Shown: piece after piece, positions 12,526-22,699 of the stretch
Numbering within the stretch: position 1 is the first letter of the stretch
Layout of the letters: each line of letters opens with the position of its first letter
DNA from: Polytrichum commune
Taxonomy: Eukaryota; Streptophyta; Polytrichopsida; Polytrichales; Polytrichaceae
NCBI GenBank assembly: GCA_950295325.1
Contig: OX485805.1
Span: forward strand, 31,235,501 to 31,299,500
Direction: 5' to 3'
Length of the DNA: 64,000 bases
The notes under the pieces: generated by a model
Told to the model about the DNA's origin: nothing
The model's input: only the letters and a program-made list of their open reading frames with translations
The model's database searches: none
Position numbers and translations under genes: made by a program

Positions 12526-12568
12526 AAACACAATTACTTTGAAGATGGTCACTACGACCACGAGCACC

Positions 12569-14291
12569 AAAAACATGTGTATCAAGGGGAAGAGGGGAGG
12601 GAGATAGATGATGGCAATGACGTTTAAGTTTTAAGGTTTAGGGTTTAGGTGTTGAAGTTATTTTTAATAGGCCCACAACATAGGATGCCACCCAAGGAGA
12701 GGTGGCGTCCACAAAAGAAGAAAGTTAGCAAAGTCTTGAAAAACGGATGTGCGAGGTGTGACAACCATACCCGAAAATGGTGGACGACAATACACATATG
12801 GTAGCCACCAAGACCAATACAAATTGCAAACATGGAATGGCAACCTGCAAATCACCCTCCACCAAATAAGTGTACCCAACCCACAAAAAGGCTACTAAAG
12901 TGCTACTGAAGTGCTATCGAAATGCCTAGACAAAAATGTTGAAATTGCAACTAAATCATCTAAAACCCAAGTCAAACCTGAAATGGGTTGTCATCACCCA
13001 CATTCCAACAGAATCGACAGTCAAAATGGCGGTTCTAATCAAATTGGCAATGGACATGGCTACTACTAGCATCATGGCATGGGGAGGTCACTTAGTGCAT
13101 TTTAAAAACGACGTGCGGCATAATATAGGGAGGATTAAAATCATTTGACATAAAATTTATAAAAGAATTCCAAATAATGAAGGGTCCATTAAAAGTACAT
13201 AAGCCCATTACAAGTAAAATAGATAGGTATAAAATATGGGCCATTCCCTTTTAGTAAAAATAATATAGGGGCTGAAAATAAGGATCTTAGGATGTACGTT
13301 TAGTAGAATCAATTTCGTATGCATGCCTCACGAGGGATGGATGAAAAATTACTCATCATTCACCCAAAAATGGATGAAATTGGAAGCCTAACTCTATGCC
13401 CGACTTCTCTTGGTGGTTTTTCTCCCCTTCTCTTTTGAAACTCTTCAACCCGATTGTAGGGCGCCCGTTTGTGCACAACATTTGAGCCTCACCGTTGTGT
13501 TTAGGGTTTAGGATTGCTTGTCGTCATCCTCTTCTCCAATCTTGTGTAGAGTTTTTTAGCCAGGCTGCGTGATCTGATGCGGAAACCTTGACGAGCAGGT
13601 CTGAAACGATCCACTTTAAGTTTTTCACTTTAAGTTTTTGTACTTGGTTTTTGCAATGGTACGTATTTTTTATATTTTTTTGTTGCCATGCTTTTCCCAT
13701 CACTTTTGCATTGCATACATTCTTGAATTCAGTTTTTTAAATTAAAAGGAATATAGACCACAAACAAATTCAATGACATGGGCATTATAAGTAATGGTAG
13801 GGTACAAAAAAATAGGCCATTTTAGAATATTATGTAATTATAGGGAGCTTTTAATTCGTGCCTTGGAGGTAAATAGCCCCTAAACAAATACCCCTCCGCC
13901 GCACGTGGTACACAAAAATCCTACTGAGTGACCTCCCCGTGCATCATGGCAGATGGTTGATTTGGACACAATTTCCTCTAGTGCTAATGACGCTTCTTAT
14001 GAATAAGTGTACAAATATTGTCATGGATGATGGATGTTAAGTTCATCCATTGGCCAAGATCCTACCTACTCTTGTGGTTTCGATCTACTCTTGTGGTTTG
14101 GATGAGATTGTCCAACTTTTTGATGAATACTGATTACATATTAGGTTTTGTCACAATTGCTAATTGCGGATGTCATACGTTGTGAGAGCAACAAGTTTGA
14201 TGTAAAAGACATGTCAATATTGCACCTATCCATGTTGCAAGTCTAGGACGTGCTCTCTTATTCCCTAAACATAAACATTGAAGAGTGAAAT
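12569..14291. other. Unique noncoding stretch
   Basis: No supported gene. A GC-richer, leader-like piece near 13400-13600 contains GTTTAGGGTTTAGGATTG, and short AT-rich stretches follow. A 70-codon frame at 12936-13148 lacks any recognisable motif and is not called. Confidence 0.4.
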
Positions 14292-14299
14292 GAGCATTT

Positions 14300-15136
14300 C
14301 AGACCTTGTACAACCGCTAGCCCACGGACTTTTTAGGCTAGTAGCTAACCCAATAGCTGAGTGTTATGGCTGAAAACAATACTTGAAAAAAGTAGGCTAG
14401 TCCAACTATAGCTAGATCAAGGCTTGAAAAAAATGAGCTAGCCTGCCTATAGCTAGATTGAGGCTTGAAAAAAATGGGCTAGCTAGTTATTAGCTAGCTA
14501 AAGATTGGGTAGGTAGCTCAAACGGCTCAAGCTAAGGCCCAACCACACTTGACTTTAGGACATTGTGGTTTTAAATGCTAAAACCTAGAATGCCGTGCTT
14601 GGTAGAAGCAGCCACCGCTTTGCTAGCATCCAAGCCTGGATCAGGTGGGCTAGAATGTGACTTTGGCAGTCTAAATGATATCATCACCTCAAAGAGATCA
14701 TCGCTTGGGAGAGGATTTGCAGAGGCGTCAATGATGCTGAAGTTGAACAAGCATCTAATGCCATACGATCCAGAAGAACGAATATTGGTGGACAATTCTG
14801 ATTGGGAGAATCACATTCCAAAACGCTTTATTTTTTATGAGGAGCTGCAGATAGAGGATGATGACGGTTCATTGGTAGAGAATGGCAACCAACAAGAATT
14901 ACACATTGATGACAATGAGTGATTTCGACTAATATAAAATATTATGAATGTATTGATGAAATGACGCCTCCTTGAATTCAACATATGAGTTAGTTGAGCT
15001 AGCATTTTAGGTCAGCTAGCCCAACTATATGGTTGAAAACAATACTTATAAAAAAAGGGGCTAGCCTAGATTTGGCTAGATTGAGGCCTGAAAAATATGG
15101 CCTAGCCTAGCTAGCTAATGGGCTATAAAAGGTTTG
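14300..15136. mobile_element. Short hAT-family transposon carrying a transposase C-terminus
   Basis: The 837-bp segment is flanked by a perfect 8-bp duplication GAGCATTT (14292-14299 and 15137-15144), the hAT target size. The ends are imperfect inverted repeats: the left starts CAGACCTTGTACAACCGCTAG and the right, in reverse complement, starts CAAACCTTTTATAGCCCATTAG. Both subterminal regions are full of GGCTAGCTAG and GAGGCTTGAAAAAAATGG motifs, as expected of hAT subterminal transposase sites. It retains only the end of the transposase gene, so it is non-autonomous. Confidence 0.85.
14575..14922 (+). pseudogene. hAT transposase C-terminal dimerisation region, fragment
   Basis: A 115-residue open frame ends at TGA 14920-14922 inside the hAT element. 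Residues about 8-65 follow the hAT dimerisation domain: a small-residue and acidic stretch, then KRSSLGRGFAEASMMLKLNK, which corresponds to the K-R-x-x-L...E...L-x-L-N-K signature at the end of hAT transposases. An acidic tail follows. The BED finger, the DDE catalytic core and most of the protein are absent, and the ATG is simply the first in the surviving piece. It cannot act as a transposase. Confidence 0.7.
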
Positions 15137-15157
15137 GAGCATTTAAATGTAATTGAC

Positions 15158-15917
15158 CAAGGTTGTCATAATGGATGGGATGGGATGCAAAAGTCATCAC
15201 TTCACTAAATAGGATATTTAGTGTTTGATACACTTAATATGAACGCATACAATAAATGTCAATAACCCTATGAAACTAAGTAACATTAAATGTAAACTCA
15301 AACACTAAATATCAACTATGGTAATATGTGGAATTTACATGTTTGAATTTAGTGTTAATAAGGATATGAAATCCATGCTTCACAAGAAGGGAGGTGGCAG
15401 TAGGGAAGATAGCGGCACATTTATGTCTAACTTTAATTGTCAAGAAATTAAAAATTAGTGTTGAGTAGGGTAGGGCGATAACAACACTAAATATAACCAA
15501 ATACTAAATATCCTTTTTCATGTAGTAATAGAATGGAGACTAAAACATGTAACTTATTTAATGGTCGATTTTACCAATTGGTTGGGAAAATCTTGATGAA
15601 TTTGATACGTGGACTGGAAAAATTTCATAGACTTTATTGGGAAGTCATCCGGACAACTTCTGTGGAGCAACTTCAAAGGAGGCATAAAACCACACATTGC
15701 ATCATGGAATATTGTGATCAATGTAAGGCCAACGGGCTCACATTTACGCCAGTATACTCATACGGGCGTTATCTTTTCTTTTTTCTTTTATGGAGCGACT
15801 TGCGTGATCGGTTTAGTTTCATTTTTCTTTTTTCCCATTTGAATGTTTTTTTTAATTTTTTACCCCCTCCCTTTTGGTGATGTGATGGGATGAGATGCAT
15901 GTGACGTGACAACCCTG
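15158..15917. mobile_element. Possible second hAT-like element, degenerate
   Basis: The left end CAAGGTTGTCATAATGG and the right end in reverse complement CAGGGTTGTCACGTCA form an inverted repeat. Both are followed inside by GGATGGGATGCA-like motifs. The flanking octamers TAATTGAC and CAGTTGAA match at 5 of 8 positions. Inside, 15212 and 15513 bound a second inverted pair (GGATATTTAGTGTTTG). The frames at 15533-15880 have no recognisable domain. Confidence 0.4.
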
Positions 15918-17601
15918 CAGTTGAAACTAATATAAATCTTTGGAAGATTTCTAAAGCAACCAAAGATGGAAAGGATATTGGCTCTCTCCAAAAAGGTCCC
16001 GTTTACAAATGTGTTGCTCTCCTCAATAAAAGTCATGCAAACCCATTATTAGGAAGGCATATAAGTTGAACATAAGTTTTTGATATTTTTTAAATATGTT
16101 ACAAATCCTCCCTTTGCAACATCAATTTCCGAGGGGTGAATAATCTTTAATTCTAGTTTCTGAACACTCTATATTGCCACCGGTTGTTCAATGGTGGTTG
16201 AAAATATTGTATTTTGTATTTGCAATGGGAGTTGTGGCAGACTATTATTATGCATAATAGTTCATATTTAAGGAGGCTATAGACAACAAAGTTTTTTAGT
16301 TTTAAAATTATTTGGACAATTCGAAAACATGTGTGACAAGAAGCCAACAATACACTATAATCTTATATCAGCTTAATTTAAACTTGCATCTTCTTATTTT
16401 GGTGTTGAATACTTCAATATATTAAATGTGATTATTGCACTGATAGGTTACAATGTGAATACTTTTTAGGCATAGAAAAATACTAGGTGTTCTACTTCAA
16501 CATTCAATTTCATGATAGCTAGGGATTTCAAAAAATAAGATATTGGGTTGAATTCCATGTTTCATCAATCCACGAAACCTAATCATTTCAAATGTCTCCA
16601 AATTTTGTGGGGATCATTCGAGGTACCTAATTATAGGAACACCTAACTATTCGCATTCTTATAATACTTCAAATTACAATAGATGTTGACTTTCACTCAT
16701 TTAAACAATTCTATAATATTTACAAATTTAGAATATTTAGGATATTCTGCCCACATGCCCTTAATTGTTGAAACTGGAGCACCTTCCATTCATAAGGTAA
16801 CCAAATTAGGCACATCTACCTTAGGTGATATGAAATATCTTACAATTTTGATAAACCACCTTTGCTCCACCCTCCCACTTCCACCCTCCCCTACATTTGC
16901 CGGTGTTGCTTTCCCCTTGCTCTTGCCATGCATAATCTCCACCCATGTCTCCACCTTTGACCTCCATCCTCCACCTCCACCTCCACCTCCACCTCCCCCT
17001 ACACCCTTAAGTTCTCCAATCCCCCCCCCCCAATCTTTAAGGTAGACAATCCTTATTTGGCTACTTTTCTTACTAGGACACCTATATTTGAGTGGTATGT
17101 GGTGTGGTGTGACTCCAAGACCGGATAGAAAAACAACATGTATTTAAAAAAAACTGGATTATGTGTTCGAAATCCGATGACCATTCTAGCGATAGTCAAC
17201 ATGAATGGGGGGACTTATATGATCATTTAATGTGCATGAAAATCTTCACTTTGATAATGAATAAGATATCCATATGAGCTCCAAAAATTATGAGGAAAGT
17301 GGCTATGACCTTGTTATAGATTTGTTAACCATCTCGTGCTAATTGCATGTTTCATATCCTACGAGAAGTGGGCTACACCCTAACCTTGATAATGTCACAC
17401 CCTCCGTTTCACCAAAAAGTGTGATATAAACAAGGTGTGACATACTTGATAATGTCACATTTTGTGCATAATGTGATATTATCAAAAAAATGTAGAAAAT
17501 CAAAATATAATTACAATTTAAAAAATATATAACAAATACGAGACTTCAATGTTTTTGAATGTAAAATCTAATTCAAAATTGTGAATAACAACAAGAGCAC
17601 A

Positions 17602-18307
17602 TCATAATGTGTCGTTGAGATTAGGTAAAGACCTCTCACTAGAGACAAAGAAGCTTCTAATGTCACATTGTTTTATTGATGTTAAATGTGCAACACCAAT
17701 TCTAATGAGTTTGTCATGGATTTTTTCCATTTCTAACAACTCATGAATGCTGAAAATCTGAGAACCTTGGCTAGCCATAAAATTCCTCGGGGGGGGGGGG
17801 GGCAGTGTGTTAAAAAGTTAAGGATATAGGTGCGAACAACCACTATTTTATAGGGGGGTATTACTTTCAATTCTCTTCTTTTTTTCACATGCTATCATTA
17901 TGCAAATTTCTACTTTGGGTTAATAGAAAAATGGCTTGCATTACTTATAATTCCAAATTACCTATTATTCCATACCCTATAGTATTTTAAAGATGTCCAA
18001 TGTCATTTTTGATACCCTATATTACTCTGAAGTCCAATTATAAAATTTTGCCCCCATGTTTTTAAAATACCCTATCATTTGTTCGCATGTATATTGCTAC
18101 TCCAATCAATGACTACCCCCCCCCCCGAGTAAAATTCAAAACATCTTTAGCATATTTTTGTGCATCGCTTAGCTTCACTACTTTAGACTCATCATCACTG
18201 CTATCAACAATCAATGGGTCCACTTCCATGGAATCAAGAACCTGTTCGCCATCTTGCACTAATTGCACAAGCTCCTCAGTAGAAAATTCCACCTCAAAAT
18301 CATCTTC
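17602..18307 (-). pseudogene. pogo-like transposase C-terminus with PCNA-binding (PIP-box) motif, split by a MITE
   Basis: Reading the minus strand from about 18307 gives an acidic stretch (EDDFEVEFSTEELVQLVQDG), then a serine/acidic segment and LSDAQKYAKDVLNF. There the frame is interrupted by the nested MITE. Skipping the MITE and one TSD, it continues in frame with MASQGSQIFSIHELLEMEK and ends near QCDIRSFF (17647-17670) with a stop at 17602-17604. QCDIRSFF fits the PIP-box Q-x-x-I-x-x-F-F. Drosophila pogo transposase is known to bind PCNA through a C-terminal motif. The order A-x-K-Y...N-F...F-S...I-x-S-x-F also matches the relic at 60154-61305. The upstream DDE domain is missing. Confidence 0.6.
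17786..18129. mobile_element. 344-bp MITE with C/G-run ends and 8-bp TSD
   Basis: Begins CTCGGGGGGG and ends CCCCCCGAG, with further inverted similarity inside (TGCGAACAA on both arms). It is flanked by perfect TAAAATTC copies at 17778-17785 and 18130-18137. Removing the element and one TSD restores an open frame through the pogo-like relic. The 8-bp TSD suggests hAT mobilisation. Confidence 0.8.
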
Positions 18308-19738
18308 ACCTTACAAGGTCTTCAACACCGAACTGATTCAACAAGCCTCAAAGCTTCAAAAGTACCATTTAGGAAGAAACCTTGTGGATGCAGCAGTTTG
18401 TTGAGGAGAGCAGCAAGAAGATGAGGGGCAGAGCGGTGTGTGGAGCAGCGAGAGGACAGAGCATACGATGCAGGCGGAGCTACGAGAAGTTGATCTGCGA
18501 GAGAAACCGTTGCTTCTTCGGCACATGAGATTCAAGATTCAAGCGGAAGCAATTGAAGATGCCGACATCATCCATAGAATTTGTTGTCCATCCGGCCTTT
18601 TTTCATCCATGTTACTTGTTATTATCACACTTACACTACAAATTTTGAAAAACAAATGTGACATTATCAAGGGTGATAGTGATAATAACGAGGGAGTTTT
18701 ACACTATGGAAATCGGTTTCAAACTTTTAGGTGACAATATCAAGGTGTTCTATTAACAAGTGTGATATTATCAAGGTTAGGGTGTAGTCGGAAAAAGTAA
18801 CCATTTAGGACCCGACTACTTTACCTTGTTTCCAACCTTCACTCACGGAATTTGTATAAAATGGCATCGACTCCACTCCCAACGTATCTTTACCCACAAT
18901 TGTTCTTCGTTGCCTTCAACCCACTTCAGCTAAACTCGGCTAGTTACCAAAGTCAAGAATCATATTCTAAGCACGCATTCCAATATCTTTAAAACATATG
19001 CAAACTTTTAGCATTCACTCTTGGAGGCACACCAAACCACATTCCGCTCAAATACATTAGGTATATATGCTAATAAAAAAGGTAACCGAATAAGGGTTGT
19101 CTACCTTAGGTGCTACAAAACATCACCCAAGTTTGAACAACCACCTTTGTAAATTGCTAGATCACCCCAAGATCCAACCCATATTAACTTAAGAGAACTT
19201 CACCCTCCCACTTCCATGAAGGGCAGCAATTATCATATACGGACCTATCTCCCATTCATCTAACATAAAAGCCTTGAAATAGTATACATCCAACAAGGTA
19301 CTCTTTTCAATTGATTTGACACTGGAACAAGTTTTAAAAACCCCGAAGTAGTCTACATGAGGTCATTTGGGATGAATCGGCAACAAACCTATAGGGAGTC
19401 AAGTTTTTATGTTGGATGGATGAGAGATATGCTTGTATACTAGACAATTCCCTCTCTTCCACTCCCACCCCTCTCCCTCCCCAAGTTTGCTCATATAATT
19501 TGCTCTCGCCATGCATATGAGCTCCACCCTGTTCTCTCCACTTCACCCCTCCCTCTCCACCCTGCCTCATCTTCACCTTTCCTTCACCGATTTTCCCATA
19601 AAATGGCATCGAGTACTCCACTCCCAACGTATCCTTGGTCACATTTGTTCATCGGTAATAGCTTCCCACTTCGACTGCACTCGTCAAATTTGTTTGCGGG
19701 ACATAGTTGCAGCTTCACAAGTGGAAGCTTGTGAGAAG

Positions 19739-20225
19739 ATGGCAATCGAGGAGAACTCCAGGAAATCGGAGCAGGATCACGGTGCCACTGTGGGTAATTC
19801 GTAGGAGGTGTTCAGTTTTAGTCATGTCATGAGTTATGGGTTGTGGTTAGTCACATAATTGATGTTATGGATTTTGTGGAGATTGAAGGAAAGGAAAGGT
19901 GCCAGTTCTGAGCCTGACAATTCTTCTTGTTGCAACAGGGGAAACCAGAGGCTATGGCTGCGAAGACCAAGGGTGCAGGATGGAAGCCGCTGCCAAAAAG
20001 AGGGGATGTGAGTTTGTTACTCAACGCCATTTGAAACCTTGCTCTGTTTGGTCTTGAGGAAACTTTGAATGTTTCACATGCATTGAGATGTCGAGGATTC
20101 TGAAGTACGTCGACGTTGTTGATGGACTTGTGTAGGTGTTGAAAAGGATCCTGAAGGATATCAAAGATACTTTGACAGGGTGCGTTCCAGCATCGGAGAA
20201 CTCACGTGCTGCTCCTGATCATTAG
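19739..20225 (+). CDS. Small spliced gene, about 69 residues, with a W-K-P-L-P-K-R-G motif
   Basis: Inferred exons are 19739-19789, 19939-20007 and 20136-20225, all joined in phase 0. Exon 1 starts MAIEENSRKSEQDHGAT. Exon 2 gives GKPEAMAAKTKGAGWKPLPK and RGD. Exon 3 gives VLKRILKDIKDTLTG, then CVPASENSRAAPDH and a TAG stop. Acceptors are TTGCAACAG and CTTGTGTAG; donors are GTGGGT and GTGAGT (a better-looking GTAATT 4 bp downstream of the first would break the frame). The ATG inside exon 2 (AMAAKTK) is an alternative start. The basic, amphipathic core behind W-x-P-L-P-K-R-G resembles small plant proteins I half-remember, but I cannot assign a function. The exons are less AT-rich than their flanks, which supports a real gene. 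Confidence 0.5.
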
Positions 20226-22165
20226 TACTGCCCGAAGCTTTGCGAGGGACTGACTCCAAGTGAATTGGATACAATATTCTTACGTAGTCAGCTTTCAAAA
20301 GTATGGGTGGATAAGTTCCTTGCTTAACATTATCCAGGTGCTATCCGCCGTTCCATTCTAATAATATTCAGTGATATTGTTTCATCCGAATCACACTCGC
20401 TTTTCAGCTTAAATCTACTTACAGACAAGCATTCATAAGGAATAATTACAGCACCTAACATGACATATTCCCGGCCCCACCCAACCTGGTCACTGAGCTG
20501 AATAATGTTATGTGTAGCAACAGTTTCTGATTTTAATTAAAGTGGTGTGGTCGTAGACATAGAAGTACAGCCAAATTGATACCCTCCAAAGTACTTGTAC
20601 GGCACAGGTTGTGCCTTGTTAATGCGACGAGAGTTTATGTATGTATGAATCTATGATCAGTTGTTTTGTAACTTGCTCAATTGAATCTTCTTCCCGATTG
20701 TAGATGATTTGTCTCATCCATCCCGTGCATATTTTGAGACATTACTGACGAGGAGATATTCCGGATCACTCGGCTCGTACACGACACACCTCCGCCCTAC
20801 AATACTGAACTAGGTTGCACATGAAATATTTCATCGTTGTTGTGCAAGCAACGAGCAGTTCAAATATAATTCATATTTGAACATCAATGATCTGGTCAAA
20901 TATATTGTTTCTAATTCTACTCTTATGTGGTTTTCCACTGAAACAAGTGCTTTAGTAACCTTATCGAGTAGTGTGGTCATCGTACATGTAACATGGAGTA
21001 ATTCGATTGCACACCAATTTCAATCCTGGCATCATAACGTGCTGGTCTGCAGCTGTTCAGTTTTGAATGTGGACTACTGTATTTCATCGATATACTGAGC
21101 TGGGCCGATGACAACGTAATCAAGCTGAAATCCGGCGCAGGATAGACTCGTTCGATTCTGAAAGGTACAAATTTGCAATGCAACAGCCACCAGGCGATTC
21201 AAACAGGGAAGCCGTGTTACGATGTGGCGAGCTTACAAAGTTCTTCAGATTGTAACTTTCTAGATCCACTTCCAATAGGGGCACCAATAATTCTGCAATT
21301 AGACAAGTGATTAGACTAGTTCTAGATATTGGAGTGCAGGAAAGATGACCAAGGGTACAAAAAAATGAAGACGTCCGAATTGGAGACCTGAATAAACCCT
21401 AGTCCTGGTAAAATTGAAAATGCACACCTTCTGTCTCGGAACAAATTGCGCACACAATTTCCAGCAGATATCTCTTGAAAAATTCTCGGTCGCATGTCAA
21501 TGGCGAAGGAGATGGGAGGCTCCCACAGAAACTTTACAATCAAGTCGAAAATCATTTCATGGTAGCCGGGCAAGATCGCGAGGAGCTTCACGAAGAGGAA
21601 TTGAGTTCGATGAAATTGGATACTGGTTATCAACAGGATTGGTCGAAGAAAAATTCTAGAATGAATTGATGCTAGGACTCCTGAGATCAGATAACCATGA
21701 GAAGAAATATTTGAACATTGGTAACTGAAATTAGTATGCTGGCTCTGTGGAAGATAGCTATCTATGGCAGCTTCAATAGGTGATACCAAATGCTTCTGAT
21801 ATTCAACCCAGAAGCCACAGCTAATCATCTCTTTGAAATTGTATGTTACAAGCATCTCAAGCATGGCTGTGCATACAAACCCTAAGTTTGTGTGTCACAA
21901 AAACTGACTTCTACAACCTTCATGGAATTATTGACAGAGCACGTACCTCTGCTCAAACACCTATCCAGCTAGTGGTCCTTGATAGAAACCTGTAAGAGTC
22001 ACCTTCTACATGGCCATGCATGGCATGACAGTGATCTGAGTATCAGTTGTAGGAATATAGAGCTTGTATATTCTGTAGGAGATTCATTGTTGTACCACTT
22101 AAGCACTTCAATAAAATTTCAATTCAATCAAAGCTACTATATCTGACAGATACTTGTGACTGACA
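20226..22165. other. Single-copy region: 3' UTR and possible further exons
   Basis: About 20226-20700 reads like the 3' UTR of the small gene. A 10-bp-arm inverted repeat (GTTCAAATAT/ATATTTGAAC) lies at 20858-20882. A hydrophilic open stretch at 21475-21669 on the plus strand (NGEGDGRLPQKLYNQVENHF, then MVAGQDREELHEEELSSMK) may be an exon but has no recognisable domain. The 180-codon minus-strand frame opposite it looks like its shadow. This stretch is one of the few not duplicated in the window. Confidence 0.4.
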
Positions 22166-22311
22166 TTATTCTGCATTACCAGAATCACAACTGAGGTCTT
22201 GAGCCACCTTGTTTAGTCCTGCTAACTTGGCCCATTCCTTGTCTGCATAGAGCAACGATTTTCTTGCATAATCACTTAATTTGTCCTGGGAGACCCAATA
22301 TGGAAGTTCCA
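22166..22311 (-). pseudogene. Relic of a third AP2-like/coiled-coil paralog (N-terminal piece)
   Basis: The minus strand reads ELPYWVSQDKLSDYARKSLL, then YADKEWAKLAGL, NKVAQDLSCDSG and a stop at 22166-22168. NKVAQDLSCDSG matches VDEVVRDLSCDSG and VDKVVRDLSCDTG of the two intact paralogs. The preceding residues match neither, so this copy has its own N-terminal cassette. Upstream (22312-22480) the sequence matches their 5' leaders (GAAATCTAAGCTGGCTCTTA, GAGAGGGGATGCTGATCGAG). GGTAATG after CDSG could be an old splice donor. Confidence 0.6.
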
Positions 22312-22469
22312 TGGAAATCTAAGCTGGCTCTTAGTACTTTTTACGACGGATTTGTGAGAGGGGATGCTGATCGAGGTTTCTCTATGAGACACAGCATCGA
22401 CCACACACATACTTAACATGCGTCAAACCTTCACAAAAGGTATACTATTAAGCCGAAAGAAGTATGATT

Positions 22470-22640
22470 GATGACTTTGGCCTCTGATACATCATTAACT
22501 TCGCTTCATCTCCTCTGTTACATCAGCAACTTTGCTTTTATCTCCTTTGATCGACATGAGTTCCTTGGTACATCAGATAATTCCACTTTCATCTCCTACT
22601 TTGAAAGGCAACTTCTCTCTGCTACATCAACAACTTCGAA
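22470..22640. repeat. Degenerate TACATCA...CTTCATCTCC tandem repeat
   Basis: Three to four diverged units each contain TACATCA, then AACTT and TCTCCT, with spacing of about 35-55 bp. It lies just upstream of the relic paralog leader and is not seen at the two intact copies. Confidence 0.55.
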
Positions 22641-22699
22641 TGTAGAAGTGAATACTTAAGCATCAGCTCTGAGACCGTGTTAGAAATTGAGATAGAGGG

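Larger units (their letters stand above)
1650..12568. repeat. Segmental block B, copy 1 (B1)
   Basis: This block recurs, at high identity by eye, at 31640-41513 (B2), in part at 52450-57090 (B3) and 15975-19670 (B4), and as fragments near 58-59.2 kb. An anchor is the segment starting AAGTGAGGAGGAATGAGCAG at 2531, found again near 32694 and 53491. B1 carries two insertions absent from the other copies: a solo LTR (4410-5381) and a terminal-inverted-repeat element (7563-10924). No long intact reading frame is shared between copies, so B appears noncoding. The right boundary is where similarity to B2 stops at a copia junction; B1 itself may extend further. Confidence 0.85.
17376..18784 (-). mobile_element. 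pogo/Tigger-type transposon P1 with TA target duplication
   Basis: The ends are CACCCTAACCTTGATAATGT and its inverted match (the right end in reverse complement reads CACCCTAACCTTGATAATAT). They are flanked by TA at 17374-17375 and 18785-18786. Equivalent empty sites in B1 (about 6612), B2 (about 35818) and B3 (about 56910) confirm the insertion. The internal minus-strand coding relic resembles the C-terminus of a pogo-like transposase; the catalytic domain is deleted. A MITE is nested at 17786-18129. Confidence 0.75.
15975..19670. repeat. Partial copy of block B (B4), split by a pogo insertion
   Basis: Matches B2 from the segment GTTTACAAATGTGTTGCTCT through the (CCACCT)-rich stretch and on to the sequence before TTCCCACTTCG, in the same order. 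It is interrupted at 17376-18784 by a TA-flanked transposon. It ends abruptly about 70 bp upstream of the small spliced gene. Confidence 0.75.

Noticed and set aside
16683-17045. 120-codon proline-rich frame
   Set aside because: The proline run is a (CCACCT)n simple repeat inside block B4, and the frame is not kept in B1-B3.
21322-21864. 180-codon minus-strand frame
   Set aside because: No motif, hydrophobic low-information composition, and the opposite strand at 21475-21669 looks more coding-like.
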